33,254 nt of DNA from Rhodococcus marinonascens NBRC 14363. Its GTDB lineage: Bacteria > Actinomycetota > Actinomycetes > Mycobacteriales > Mycobacteriaceae. Position numbers and translations under genes: made by a program. Below, in pieces: positions 26,401 through 33,254 of this stretch; position 1 is the stretch's first letter, and each line of letters begins with the position of its first letter. The stretch spans positions 1 through 33,254 of the forward strand of contig NZ_BCXB01000041.1 in NCBI RefSeq assembly GCF_001894885.1. The letters are read 5' to 3'. The notes beneath the pieces are model-generated. The model searched no databases and was not told the origin of the DNA. It saw only the letters and a list, made by a program, of their open reading frames with translations.

Positions 26401-26796
26401 GATTCCGGTCAGGTGCCCGAGCAGTTTCTTGCACTCGGTGCGGTTCCGCGAACGACCGAGGGCAAGGTGGACGAATGCGCCCTGCGCGCACTGATCTCGG
26501 GTGCCGAACCGGCGGAAGTATCGCGAAAACGCTGGACACCGCTGCAGCGAAAGGTCGCCGAGTACTGGGCGGCGGTGCTGGGGCACGACGACTTCGGCCG
26601 CGACGACGGATTCTTCGACGTCGGCGGCAACTCGCATCGCGTCGTGGAATTGCAGCGGCGCCTCGACGAGCGGTGGCCCGGGATTCTGCGGGTGGGCCAG
26701 TTGTTCGACCTCGTCACTGTCGCGGCTCAGGCCGATGCTCTCTCCGACACCGCCCCGACGACAGAAACCAACATGCCGGCGACCTACGAATTCTGA
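17425..26796 (+). CDS. three-module NRPS with a half condensation domain and a dead third adenylation domain
   Basis: About 3,120 residues. Domains by DNA position: C1 (17500-18780; HHIALDG at 17896-17916), resembling starter-type C domains; a second, C-terminal-half C domain without HHxxxDG (18775-19578) interrupted by a 24-bp repeat; A1 (19627-21175) with [14 protein letters not shown]1 (Ser codon 21310); C2 of condensing type (21475-22810) reading HHIAADA; A2 (22850-24330) with [14 protein letters not shown]2 (Ser codon 24466); C3 (24640-25985) with intact HHIAADG; an adenylation remnant (26020-26510) lacking the ATP-binding half; PCP3 (Ser codon 26632). No epimerase or thioesterase. By eye the A1 pocket reads DFWSMGMVH, seven of nine positions as in threonine-activating domains; A2 reads DALFVGGVM, suggesting a hydrophobic residue. 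The chain should pass to the KS of the next gene, 24 bases away. An ATG at 17308 would add 39 residues. Confidence 0.92.
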   Translation: MDEIATEQRGSLGSGDQHPCATALSESPFPLSSAQYDTWLAQQLSPDVPLCIAHYVELRGDLDVDLLRRAIVDTADEFGSLFLRLIERDGQPFQIVDSSTDHSIGLVDLRGDADPVNAAHQWMRTDRDTSLDLTRDRLAESSILRIGDEYFLWYSKIHHIALDGYGAMTMLNRAAARYSAVTYDRDLPQNRAADPRLLYDADQQYRASSRFAADRQFWAEQVAGLGPGTSLARRIAPAVAASTDVAAPLPDSVTRALAGAQHLGSAKIIAGFACYLSRMTGRPDVLVQIPVSARTTAVARRSGGMMAGVVPLPVQIRSGDTVGGLVERVHLGLLAVLRHQRFGLGDIRRDAGFAKAEALSGPMINVMLFHQELALGPLTGEYHIVTSGPVEDLLVNVYQSGTPTQTFVHFLANPNRYDADEVREHHRRFVELLGEFLVADADAVMSAIHEDTARLAFWTRALADAPPLMELPADRPRPARPSHLGAAVQVELDADSHHGLVWLAEEHRTDVLTVTHAVLALMLSRSARADDIVVGAAVPSKVDATVPSKVDATVPSKVDATVPSKVDATADPEVVVLRTRVHGADRFSEFVDAVRDADAEAWAHRGVPVEQIVDALDSPRSASHAPLFQVLLELSGPGVDSGSSGTPPPIGDLDLRVTVFERHNQGAAAGVNVRFTYAADLFDAETVEGFARRFVRIAEAAFADPSVVVGDIDLREPSEQALRQAPTASATLADATLPELFAARAARCPDAVAVVFGDERLSYRELERRSDRLARHLLSLGVGAESVVAVAVPRSAALVVALVAVTGAGAGYLPIDVDHPGARAAFVLDDARPVCVVATLEVMATLETVSALPQSDVPVVLLDSVLLESGGFDLDGISGEQLTDEERAPIDPDSLAYVVYTSGSTGRPKGVAVSHRNVVALFTNTRELFCFRDDDVWTMFHSPAFDFSVWELWGALLHGGTLVVVDFDVSRSPKAFLELLRRERVTMLSQTPAAFSQLTEAAVAEDDSDPLPLRYVMLGGEALDLAQLERWYARYDENLPALVNMYGITETTVHVSHIPLDRSLAAAAWTSVIGQSIPGFRVSVLDPRLHPVPVGVAGELYIAGPQLARGYRGRAGLTASRFVAGTSGARMYRTGDVVRWRRDGRLEYLGRDDLQVEIRGFRIELGEVESVLGRCDGVEHAVVTMRRDSVTGPTLAGYVVPGPGAFVDAGTVLDVAGTALPSYMVPASVTVLDRLPLTVNGKLDRAALPAPVMDPRAEFATPSTPVEEALAEIFASLLDMPAVGVDDDFFALGGNSLIAAKVVARIHVVLGASVGVRDIFNTKSVRSLATLVGHADPTNRPPLVATDRSGPVPVSAAQTRMWFLDQFDTTSPAYNIAAAFRMHGPLDVAALRAALMDVADRHETLRTVFPMQGDTPVQSVIPAAEAVPDLRAVVVSGETGLRDGLEAALAGGFEVTTQVPLRTHLFEVGPLEHVLALVVHHIAADALSLAPLARDVTAAYTARVRGHAPEWAPLPVQYADYTLWQRALLGSENDPGSLMSRQLRYWRSTLADAPVETDLPTDRARPEYRSLAGARLSFVVEDRLHRKLVSLARQHDASVFMVAHAALAIFVSRLTGADDVVVGSAVAGRGEAVLDDVVGMFVNTLALRTPVRGSDSFATLLADVRDRDLEAFAHAEVPFERVVEALDLPRTTAHAPLFQVLFEFRDVERPTPVLPNLRVEGIDLGVSISTFDLQLTLAEQWHRDGSPAGVIAGFIYATDIFDAETVQKFSERFVRVLDAVVAAPDEPLGRLDLLARGERAVLVPVSGHPAGTTALLPDIFAAAAAYDPYAVALSYGNAVMSYRELDEWSNRVAWVLIGRAVGPEEQVAIGLARSVELVVSVWAVAKSGASFVPVDPNLPPARIADIIADSGAVVGLTVSEQRERMPDGVDWLLLDNPDPSRCWDSGPIADDDRVVPLRPSHPAYLMYTSGSTGTPKGVVIPHAGLQNFTIEQRIRYATTSSSRVLNLASPGFDATMLEYLMAFGVGARLVIAPPEVYGGAALTDLLAAERITHAFTTPAVLATVDPRGLNLLRSLVVGGERCPPKLLDRWASGRTLLVGYGPTETTVMSNIGDPISAGDPVRIGRPIRGVRELVLDSWLRPVPVGVVGELYVLGEGVARGYHGRAGSTAAAFVATPFDVPGSCMYRTGDLMRWTRDGRLEYSGRNDFQVKLRGQRVEPGEIEAALNRCPGVAQAVIVVRRTPAAESALAGYVTAEEGVHLDISEVIRFAGSVLAPFMVPASVTVLDRLPLGANGKVDRRALPEPEIAPQIFRAPSTPFESVVADVFAEVLGIDAVGVEDDFFVSGGNSLTATQVVSRINAALGTAIGVREVFETSTVRALAARAARAAADGETRPAVVVALPHRDRVPLSGAQHRMWLLNQIDPSSPAYNVAMIIRLSGELDVAALISAFEDVLERHESLRTWYPYSTSGPTQVIVGADHVAGLAVTRAQNIPAENTLPEQISDLVYEGFDVAAAVPIRARLVDLGTQEYVLVVVLHHIAADGFSMAPLARDMMSAYTARSEGRPPGWEPLPVQYADYTLWQRELLGSKDDSDSLLSRQLDYWRSVLADVPAATELPADRDRPPRQSAAGDRVAFSIDADLHRNVVALARRRQCTVFMVVHAALAVLLSRSGGSDDVVIGSPVAGRGEAVLDDVVGMFVNTLVLRTRVSGTFADLLARVRETDLAAYAHADVPFERVVEELNPIRSQAFTPLFQVLLELRNTEHPNLVLPQMQVEVLEPAVATSLFDLQLTLEAQCDRPGTPGGMAAGFIYSTDLFDAETVSALADRFVRILEAVATDPEVRVADLDVLAPAERTQLQEWSTGAGAVVLDRRLRPAPAGVMGAVYVTDTQDEPTSARAVANTFVANPFGAPGSRMVRTGKLARWTRSGGLDVGAAGGSPVRSVADVVASHPAVREAVVLTTAAGVAAFWVPAAAAAVLPMAEDLRAFSAERLDSGQVPEQFLALGAVPRTTEGKVDECALRALISGAEPAEVSRKRWTPLQRKVAEYWAAVLGHDDFGRDDGFFDVGGNSHRVVELQRRLDERWPGILRVGQLFDLVTVAAQADALSDTAPTTETNMPATYEF
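19036..19131 (+). repeat. four perfect 24-bp tandem repeats inside the NRPS
   Basis: Units 19036-19059, 19060-19083, 19084-19107 and 19108-19131 are identical and encode VPSKVDAT four times. They lie in the half condensation domain exactly where intact relatives in this same protein have [10 protein letters not shown]…GMFVNTL, so the repeat replaces a conserved core motif. Perfect identity indicates recent expansion; copy number may vary between strains. Confidence 0.95.
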
Positions 26797-26820
26797 CCCC
26801 CTTGGGAGGCAATCTTGACA

Positions 26821-29800
26821 ATGCGACTTCGCGCACCGGATGACGAGGACATCGCCGTGGTCGGTATCGCCGCGCGTTACCCCGAGGCTGCAAACCTGGC
26901 GGAGTTCCGCACCAACCTTGCCGCGGGCCGGGATTCGGTGCGTCCACTGTCGCGAACACGGGCGAAGGCGACTGGGCTGGGCCAGCCGCCGGATTACCAG
27001 CCGATGGGGTTCGTCGAGGATATCGCCACATTCGACTACTCCTTCTTCACCCTGTCGAAACGGGAAGCAACGCTGATCGACCCGCAGCAGCGACTGGCGT
27101 TGGTCCTCGCGTACCAGGCCGTCGAGGACGCCGGATATTCGACCGCGGACTTCCGCGACAGTTCGACGGCGGTGGTGTTCAGCGCAGCGGCTTCGACCTA
27201 TCCGGCGATGTGGGCGGAACCGGGTGTGCTGAGCACGCTGGGCAACGTCCCGTTCGCCGTGCCCGCACGAATCGCGTATCACCTCGGGCTCACCGGGCCC
27301 TGCTACGCCGTCGACTCGGGCTGCAATGGGTCGCTGATCGCGGTACATCACGCCTGCCGGGAGTTGCGGTCCGGCGATGCCGACTTCGTCCTCGCGGGCG
27401 GTGTCAGCCTGCGCGTGAACGGAATCCGTGTGGACATGGGCGCCGGCTCCGCCGAACTGATGTCGCCTGGTGGGCGTTGCCGGGCGTTCGACGCGAACGC
27501 GGACGGTACGGCGGTGGGCGAAGGTGGAGCCGTGCTTCTCCTCACCACGATGGCCCGCGCCCGCGCCGATCGAGTCCCGGTCCACGCCGTGATTCGCGGC
27601 ACGGCAACGGTGTCGAGCGGCCACTCGTCGGCCACCATCAGTTCACCGAGTGTGCGGGCTCAGGTGGCGGTCATTTCCAAGGCCTGGCGGATTGCAGGAC
27701 TTGACCCGGGCGATGCGGGGTACCTCGAAGCTCATGGGTCGGGCACGCCGCTGGGTGACGCCGTCGAACTCGAAGGAATCGCGACCGCGTTCGATGGCAG
27801 GCGGGGCGTCCTGCCCATCGGTTCGGTGAAGACTAACATCGGCCATCTGGACCACGCTGCCGGGGTGACCGGCCTGGTCAAGGCGATCGTCGGCGTCGAG
27901 CACGGCGAGTTGTACCCCTCGCTGCACTTCGAGCGGCCGACCGGCGGTGTCGATCTCGCCGAGGGTGGGATCGAAGTGGTCACCGAGGCGCGGACCTGGA
28001 GCGACGAGAGCGGGCCACGGCGGGCCGGAGTGAGTTCGTTCAGCCTCGGTGGCATCAATGCGCATTGCGTGGTGGAGCAACCGCCCCAGCGCGATCCGGT
28101 GCCTAGGTCCCGACTGCCCGACGTGGCCCGACTGGTCGCCGTGTCGGCGAAGAGCGCGGGTGCGCTGGCCGCCCTGTGCGCAGACCTGGCGACCGCCGTG
28201 CGCGGCCTGGACCTCGACGATGTCGTCTTGACCCTCAATCGTGGTCGCCCGCACCACGAGCACCGAGTGGCGGTGCAGGCACGCAGTAGCGCCGAGCTTT
28301 CGGAGTTGCTCGGCGCGCGTGCCACGGAACTTGCAGCGCGCGAAGACACCTTTGCGACCGGAACCCGGCGTGCCCCGTCGGTAGCGTTGCTGCTGTCGCC
28401 GGACCCGATGCCCACGGGACTGCGCGGTCTTACGTTGCCGCCGGAACTCCCGGCCCTCGGGGAGGAGGCGGATCTCCTCGCCGGTCAGATCGCCGTACAT
28501 CGGGAACTGCGCGCCGCGGGCGTCGGCGTGAGCGCCGTCCTCAGCGGAGGAGTGTCGCGGTACGCGGCCCGGCATCTGCTGGGCACGCTCTCGGAGGTGA
28601 CCGGTGCCGACATCGCCGCAGCAGCGGAGAACTCCTCGATCGACGCGGACCGGGTCGTCGCCGTCGCGCAGAACATGCTCGCGGACGGACCCGTCGTCTT
28701 CGTGGAACCGAATCCACGCGGGCGCATGGGTCGACTGCTCTCCGATGCTCTCGGTGGCCGTTCGGATGCGGAGATCCTATACGCTGCAGACAGTTCCGAG
28801 GCAGTGACAAGCATCCTCGCCGGGTTGTACGAGCGAGGGGTCGATCTCGACTGGGCGGCTGTCGACCTCGGCGACGACTCCGCCTTCCGGGTACGGCTGC
28901 CCGGTCACCCGATGCGTGGCTCACGGTGCTGGTTCGATCTCCCGGACGCGCCGAATTGGAGTCAGACTCCGGAGGTTCGCTCACCGGAACAAAACCCGGT
29001 ATCGGTGCCCTCGGAACCCGAGGACAGCCTCGATTGGTTGCAAGTGACTCTGCGCGAGTTGCTGCACAGCGAGAACGACATCGGTGCCGACGACGACTAC
29101 TTCGATCTCGGTGGAAACTCACTTATCGCCATGCAACTCGTCGACAAGGTGGCGCAGCGGTACGGGGTCCGGCCCAAGCTCATCGAGCTCTACGAGCGAC
29201 CAAAGGTCGCGGACTTCGCGCAACTCCTCGACGACGGCACCTCGCCGTCCGGCGGACTACCCCCGATCTCACCGCGGAAGCGTTACGTGATGTCCTACGG
29301 TCAGATTCGCATGTGGTTCCATCATCAACTTGACGCCGCGACGACGATTTACAACCTGCCGATGGTGAGCGACCTGCACGGGCCGATCGACGCGTCCGCT
29401 GTCCGGGGCATGTGGGACGATCTCGCGGCACGGCACCAGGTGCTGCTGTCCAACTACGTGGAGGTCGACGGGGAACCGGAACTCCGGATCAGGGAATCTC
29501 TCGGAGACTTCTTCCGGACCGCAGACGTGTCGGGCGAGGTGGATCCGGTTGCCGCGGCGCGCGCCCTCGTGCACGAAGCAGCGGTCGCGCCGTTCGACCT
29601 GGCCACTGATCCACTGGTTCGGGCACTGCTGGTGAAGATCGGCCCGGACGAGCACGTTCTTCAGGTCACTTCGCACCACTCCGTCAACGACGGTGGTTCG
29701 CCACGAATCTTCGAGAAGGAACTTCCCGTCTTGTACGCGGCGCGCCGGGCAGATCGTCCGTCGGATCTCCCCCCACTGCCCATCCAGTACTGGGACTACG

Positions 29801-31257
29801 CGCTCTGGCAGCGGGAACTGATCGCGAGTACCGCGCTTGACGAGGAACTCGACTACTGGCGAGGGGTTTTGGACGACATTCCGCTATTGCGGCTGCCCAC
29901 GGACTTTCCGCGGCCGGAGCGGAAGAACTTCACCGGCGCATTCCACACCTTCACGATATCTGCGGAACTGACAGGGAGTCTGCGGGTCGTGGCGCGGCGC
30001 GAGTCGGTGTCGCTGTTCGTGGTGCTGCTCTCCGCGTTCTACCTTCTCATGGCGGGTCGGAGTCGCCAGCGCGATCTCGTCGTCGGGACGCCGACGACCG
30101 GCCGAAACCGGCCCGAACTCGCAGGCCTGATCGGATACTTCAACAGCACCGTGGCACTGCGCGCCGACCTGTCCGGCGATCCGAGCGTCACCGAACTGTT
30201 CGTCCGAGTACGAGATGTCGTGCTGGGTGCCCTCGAACACCAGGAGATCCCGTTCGACCACGTCGTCACGGCGCTGACCGGCGATCGGGATCTGAGCCGG
30301 ACACCCTTGTTCGACGTCTGTCATGTCCACCAGGAATTACCCGGGCTGCAGTCGCAACTCGGGCTCACCGAGACGCTTTTCGACCAGGAGGATCCCGCAG
30401 CCATCGCATTCGGCGGGGTGCCGTCAGGTACCGCCAAGTTCGATCTCACCCTCATCACCACGGAGCGCGGCGGTGAGAAGGACATGGCCGCCGGGCTCGA
30501 GTTCAGCACGGAACTGTTCACCGAGCAGACCGCTGCGGCGCTGTGTGGAGAGTACCTCGGCATCCTCGAAACAGTTGCGAATATGGCACAGACACAGCAT
30601 ATTTCCGTGTTTCTTGCGGGCTCGGCAGAGGAGCCGGAACCGCGTCCGCTGTCGATGCCACCCCCGCTGGTCCAGGCCGACCGGCCCCGGAAAACCTCGA
30701 ACCACGCGGAACACCCCAGCTATGTGCCGGGATGGGTGAAACAGACCCTGGACGAGGATCCCGGAATGCCGGAGTTGCTCGCTGCCTGGCTCACTCTTCT
30801 CGCCTGGTATACCGCGCAGGACGGGGTCGCGGTCGACACCGTTCCAGTCCCGGGTGCCCGACCGCGGCTGGTGAATGCCGACATGTCCGACGAGCCCACC
30901 TTCCCGGAGTTGGTGTCGGCCGTGCGTCGGCAGTTGTCTTCGGATGCAGTCGCAACCGAGACGGCACCGAAGCAATTCCCGGTGCGCTGTGACGGAGAGA
31001 GTGACGCTGACAAACGGGCGGATGCGTCGCCTGTCGAACTCGGGCTCTCGTGGACCCGGGGGCCCGCACCGGCACTGACTCTCGAACTCGAGTACGCCAC
31101 CGACCTGTTCGACCGGAGTACGGCGGTCGCGATGCTCGCCGACCTCCGCCGGTTGCTGAGGGAACTGGTGGCACATCCCGACCTACCCGCCCAAGAGGTA
31201 GCGATGGAATACGTCGATCGAGACGACAGCGATCACCCCTCGGAGGCGGCGAGATGA
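26821..31257 (+). CDS. hybrid PKS-NRPS: KS, degenerate AT, carrier, condensation, half condensation domain
   Basis: About 1,478 residues. The ketosynthase (26850-28080) has Cys168 in DSGCNGSL, His305 in EAHGSGTPLGD and His342 in NIGHLDHAAG, a complete triad though the motif after Cys is NG instead of SS. The KS-AT linker follows (GRPHHEHRVAV), then an acyltransferase remnant (28360-28945): it keeps the C-terminal VDLDWAAV and FWFD-like end but is roughly 100 or more residues short, lacks FPGQG, and reads SGGVSR where GHSxGE belongs. A carrier (Ser codon 29119, LGGNSL), an intact C domain (29260-30590; HHSVNDG at 29674-29694) and a C-terminal half C domain (30690-31245) follow. It should add one two-carbon unit, then an amino acid. 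GGGAGG precedes; TTG at 26815 is an alternative start. The stop overlaps the next ATG. Confidence 0.9.
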   Translation: MRLRAPDDEDIAVVGIAARYPEAANLAEFRTNLAAGRDSVRPLSRTRAKATGLGQPPDYQPMGFVEDIATFDYSFFTLSKREATLIDPQQRLALVLAYQAVEDAGYSTADFRDSSTAVVFSAAASTYPAMWAEPGVLSTLGNVPFAVPARIAYHLGLTGPCYAVDSGCNGSLIAVHHACRELRSGDADFVLAGGVSLRVNGIRVDMGAGSAELMSPGGRCRAFDANADGTAVGEGGAVLLLTTMARARADRVPVHAVIRGTATVSSGHSSATISSPSVRAQVAVISKAWRIAGLDPGDAGYLEAHGSGTPLGDAVELEGIATAFDGRRGVLPIGSVKTNIGHLDHAAGVTGLVKAIVGVEHGELYPSLHFERPTGGVDLAEGGIEVVTEARTWSDESGPRRAGVSSFSLGGINAHCVVEQPPQRDPVPRSRLPDVARLVAVSAKSAGALAALCADLATAVRGLDLDDVVLTLNRGRPHHEHRVAVQARSSAELSELLGARATELAAREDTFATGTRRAPSVALLLSPDPMPTGLRGLTLPPELPALGEEADLLAGQIAVHRELRAAGVGVSAVLSGGVSRYAARHLLGTLSEVTGADIAAAAENSSIDADRVVAVAQNMLADGPVVFVEPNPRGRMGRLLSDALGGRSDAEILYAADSSEAVTSILAGLYERGVDLDWAAVDLGDDSAFRVRLPGHPMRGSRCWFDLPDAPNWSQTPEVRSPEQNPVSVPSEPEDSLDWLQVTLRELLHSENDIGADDDYFDLGGNSLIAMQLVDKVAQRYGVRPKLIELYERPKVADFAQLLDDGTSPSGGLPPISPRKRYVMSYGQIRMWFHHQLDAATTIYNLPMVSDLHGPIDASAVRGMWDDLAARHQVLLSNYVEVDGEPELRIRESLGDFFRTADVSGEVDPVAAARALVHEAAVAPFDLATDPLVRALLVKIGPDEHVLQVTSHHSVNDGGSPRIFEKELPVLYAARRADRPSDLPPLPIQYWDYALWQRELIASTALDEELDYWRGVLDDIPLLRLPTDFPRPERKNFTGAFHTFTISAELTGSLRVVARRESVSLFVVLLSAFYLLMAGRSRQRDLVVGTPTTGRNRPELAGLIGYFNSTVALRADLSGDPSVTELFVRVRDVVLGALEHQEIPFDHVVTALTGDRDLSRTPLFDVCHVHQELPGLQSQLGLTETLFDQEDPAAIAFGGVPSGTAKFDLTLITTERGGEKDMAAGLEFSTELFTEQTAAALCGEYLGILETVANMAQTQHISVFLAGSAEEPEPRPLSMPPPLVQADRPRKTSNHAEHPSYVPGWVKQTLDEDPGMPELLAAWLTLLAWYTAQDGVAVDTVPVPGARPRLVNADMSDEPTFPELVSAVRRQLSSDAVATETAPKQFPVRCDGESDADKRADASPVELGLSWTRGPAPALTLELEYATDLFDRSTAVAMLADLRRLLRELVAHPDLPAQEVAMEYVDRDDSDHPSEAAR

Positions 31258-32096
31258 ATATCGGTGTGGTCGGAGCGGGAACGATGGGCGCGGGGGTGGC
31301 CGAATGCCTCGCTCAGTCCGGTCACCAGGTCATCGTCGTCGAACCGGACGCGGATGTCGTCGAACTGGCCCGCTCGCGGACGAGGGACTCGCTGCGCCTG
31401 GCGATACTGCTCGGCCGAGGCGGCGGCCCGACACCCGCAGAGGTGGCGGCGCGGGTGCAATGGACGGGGCAGATGTCGGATCTGGCTGAGGCCACCGTAG
31501 TCATCGAATGCGTTCCTGAACGAATCGACCTCAAGGCGAGGGTGTTCGCCGAACTGGACCGCGTCTGCCCGCCCGACGCACTTCTCGCCTCCTGCACGTC
31601 GGGCATCCCCGTGGACAGGCTGGCGGCGAACACCACCAGACCGGAAAATGTTGTCGGCCTGCACTTCATGAATCCGGCACCGCTCAAGGACATGGTTGAG
31701 GTGGTGCGGGGCCCGCGTACGTCGCCGCAGTCGCTCAGCCGTGCGCTGGCCCTCGTCGAATCGCTGAACAAGACCGGCATCGTCGTCGGTGACGGACCCG
31801 GCTTTGTGCTGAATCGCGTTCTCATGTTGTGTATCGGTGAGGCGGCAGCCACAGTCGAAGCCGGCCTCGCTGACCCCGAAGCCGTCGATGCCTTGTTCGA
31901 GGGTTGTCTCGGCCACCCGATGGGGCCCCTGCGCACCGCCGACCTGATCGGTCTCGACAACGTCCACGACACGATGACTGCGCTTCGCGAGTTGACCGGA
32001 GACGACCACTACGACCCACCCGAATCGCTCGTCGCTCTGGTCGAGGCCGGACACTTGGGGCGCAAGACCGGACAGGGATTTCATGACTACGGGTGA
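31254..32096 (+). CDS. 3-hydroxyacyl-CoA dehydrogenase-like enzyme (FkbK/ZmaG-like role)
   Basis: A 280-residue NAD-dependent dehydrogenase. The nucleotide-binding motif is GVVGAGTMGAG (Gly7, Gly9, Gly12), and the catalytic pair is His137 in GLHFMNP with Glu149 in MVEVV, as in 3-hydroxybutyryl-CoA dehydrogenases. The C-terminal helical domain (GDGPGFVLNRVL, GHPMGPLRTADLIGLD) is complete. In methoxymalonyl and hydroxymalonyl pathways this enzyme oxidises the glyceryl-ACP alcohol, acting with the acyl-CoA dehydrogenase-like flavoenzyme. Its placement in this operon, far from fatty acid genes, supports that role. The ATG overlaps the preceding stop (ATGA), with GGAGG upstream. Its last codons lie in a 20-bp tandem duplication. 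Confidence 0.9.
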   Translation: MNIGVVGAGTMGAGVAECLAQSGHQVIVVEPDADVVELARSRTRDSLRLAILLGRGGGPTPAEVAARVQWTGQMSDLAEATVVIECVPERIDLKARVFAELDRVCPPDALLASCTSGIPVDRLAANTTRPENVVGLHFMNPAPLKDMVEVVRGPRTSPQSLSRALALVESLNKTGIVVGDGPGFVLNRVLMLCIGEAAATVEAGLADPEAVDALFEGCLGHPMGPLRTADLIGLDNVHDTMTALRELTGDDHYDPPESLVALVEAGHLGRKTGQGFHDYG

Positions 32097-32117
32097 GATT
32101 TCATGACTACGGGTGAG
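32078..32117 (+). repeat. perfect 20-bp tandem duplication at a gene junction
   Basis: Copies at 32078-32097 and 32098-32117 are identical (ATTTCATGACTACGGGTGAG). Each holds the end of the dehydrogenase frame and a start ATG. The first copy's ATG (32083) leads only to an eight-codon frame ending in TGA; the second copy's ATG (32103) opens the downstream gene. Confidence 0.95.
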
Positions 32118-33254
32118 ATGTTGCCACTCACCTACGATCAGCGCGCGGTTCTCCGCATCGGCCAGGGCGATGCCGCCTTCGGACAGTATCTCGAACTTGA
32201 CGGCCCACTCGACGAAGATGCTTTCTGCAGCGCCCTGCGGCAGGCCCTGACCGAATATGAGGGCCTGCAGGACACTTTCGTTCTTGAAGGTTCCGAGCCG
32301 GGCCGGCTCATCGGCACTGGATCCGTGACCGGCCCGGACATCATCGACGTAGCCGAGTCGAGCGATCCCGGTGGACGGTTGGCGACATGGATAGACCATC
32401 TGATGAACCGTCCGATGAACGTTGCCGCCGGACCGTTGTATTCGCACGTCCTGTTTCGGCTTCCGGATGCACGATACGGGTGGTTCCAGCGCTACCACCG
32501 ACTGGTGAACGACGAACAAGGCATGGTGGCGGCGGTTGGGCGCACCGCCGAGATCTACGAGGCCGTACAAGCGAACCGAAACCCCCGCCAGGCGAAACAC
32601 TGGCCATTCGTCTCCCCCGCAGTCCGGCTCGCAGCCGACGCGCGCTACCGCGAGAGTGACGCGTGGGCGGATGACCGGCACCACTGGGAGCAGTTGCTCA
32701 CCGGGGTACCTCGAACGATAGCTCCGCCTGGTCCGGCCACCGAGCGGGAAAGCCCCCGGCGAGTGGAGATTCCCGCCCACGGCGCGCTGGCCCGGCTGGC
32801 TCGCCGCAGCGGTGGCGGCCCGCCCGCCGTACTGCTCGCGGCACTTGCGGTGTACTGGCACAGTCGCACAGGTATCGATGATGTGGTGCTCGGACACCGG
32901 TGGCAGGGCAGCATTGCACCGGTCCGACTCGCCCTCGCGCCGCACCAGACGTTCGACGCGCTGACGCGGCAGGTGGGCCTGCAACTTCGACGATCGCGCC
33001 GGCATAGGTTCGTTGCGTCGGTGGATATGCCGGCGTCCGCCCCGATCCCGTGGTCGGTGGTGGGGGGAGTACGGGAACCGCTCGGTATCGAACGGTTCGG
33101 CGATTGTGCCGTCACCGTGATGAATCGATGGGAATCGCCCGCCGACGGAGAGTCCTTCGCGGTGGAAGTCCGGGAGGGTTGCTGGGTTGTCGACGTAGAC
33201 GGTCCCGGTGAATCACAGTGGGTTGTCAGTGTTCTCGACGCTGGGGTCGAGGCG
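32103..33254 (+). CDS. condensation domain-like protein with a mutated active site (partial)
   Basis: 384 residues are visible and the frame is open at the window edge, so the protein continues; an NRPS or a stand-alone condensation protein are both possible. The order of segments is that of a C domain: LTYDQRAVLRIGQGDAAFGQYLEL in place of the usual opening, then a core reading YHRLVNDEQG at residues 131-140, then HHWEQLL, then PPAVLLAALAVYWHSRTGIDDVVLG. Relatives read HHxxxDG; here the second, catalytic His is Arg133 and the Gly is Glu138, while the Asp survives. The distal lobe is also poorly conserved. It is probably not a condensation catalyst; it may be structural, or a diverged acyltransferase. 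GGTGAG from the first duplication copy serves as its ribosome binding site. Confidence 0.75.
   Translation, partial: MTTGEMLPLTYDQRAVLRIGQGDAAFGQYLELDGPLDEDAFCSALRQALTEYEGLQDTFVLEGSEPGRLIGTGSVTGPDIIDVAESSDPGGRLATWIDHLMNRPMNVAAGPLYSHVLFRLPDARYGWFQRYHRLVNDEQGMVAAVGRTAEIYEAVQANRNPRQAKHWPFVSPAVRLAADARYRESDAWADDRHHWEQLLTGVPRTIAPPGPATERESPRRVEIPAHGALARLARRSGGGPPAVLLAALAVYWHSRTGIDDVVLGHRWQGSIAPVRLALAPHQTFDALTRQVGLQLRRSRRHRFVASVDMPASAPIPWSVVGGVREPLGIERFGDCAVTVMNRWESPADGESFAVEVREGCWVVDVDGPGESQWVVSVLDAGVEA

Noticed and set aside
12282..33254. Siderophore cluster regulated by iron
   Set aside because: No hydroxamate or catechol biosynthesis gene, no siderophore transporter and no iron box is seen in the operon itself; the only box-like site is at fprA.

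Overview
The window is GC-rich DNA with long, tightly packed genes. A mycobacterial-type ferredoxin reductase, a rhodanese-metZ pair like Rv0390-Rv0391 of Mycobacterium tuberculosis, a WXG100 protein with a DUF1023-type hydrolase and an LppA-like lipoprotein all point to the Mycobacteriales. Rhodococcus or a close relative in the Nocardiaceae is the most likely source (inference from gene content, not a database match).

Region 1 (1-12118) is mostly ordinary chromosome with scars. At the left edge two gene relics abut: the 3' end of a short-chain dehydrogenase and a broken LacI-type regulator. Then come a small secreted repeat protein, an amidohydrolase, fprA (with an IdeR-like box in front of it), a one-pass membrane protein, a rhodanese and metZ. 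A WXG100 protein and an alpha/beta hydrolase follow, divergently transcribed, with an LppA-type lipoprotein behind the hydrolase that appears frameshifted. From about 8.5 to 10.3 kb lies a graveyard: a strong hairpin, an orphan ORF, an IS3 relic joined to an IS30 relic, and an NHL-type secreted protein gene cut off by the IS30 relic. A NagD-like phosphatase and a TauE/SafE permease close this part.

Region 2 (12282-33254, running off the right edge) is one co-directional biosynthetic operon, mostly with start/stop overlaps. It encodes a free acyl carrier protein, an acyl-CoA dehydrogenase, a KAS III-like enzyme, an FkbH-like glyceryl-ACP synthase, a free-standing adenylation enzyme, a three-module NRPS of about 3,120 residues, a KS-containing PKS/NRPS hybrid of about 1,480 residues, a 3-hydroxyacyl-CoA dehydrogenase and a further condensation-like protein. 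The ACP, FkbH-like protein and two dehydrogenases are the four enzymes known to build hydroxymalonyl-ACP (as in zwittermicin) or, with an O-methyltransferase, methoxymalonyl-ACP (as in FK506). No methyltransferase is visible here, so a hydroxymalonyl-type unit is the best prediction.

The assembly line is the unusual part. Several domains are visibly dead or partial: a C-terminal half of a condensation domain carrying a 4 x 24-bp perfect repeat, an adenylation domain reduced to its C-terminal scraps, an acyltransferase that is shortened and lacks its GHSxG serine, another half condensation domain, and a last condensation domain in which the catalytic His is Arg. Beside them sit free enzymes that could replace the lost activities in trans: the stand-alone adenylation enzyme, whose C-terminus resembles the dead one, and the KAS III-like protein, whose Cys-His-Asp residues are those of acyl-transferring rather than chain-condensing relatives. 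I propose a peptide-polyketide pathway in which dead in-line domains are complemented by free enzymes; this is inference and is set out as separate, testable findings.
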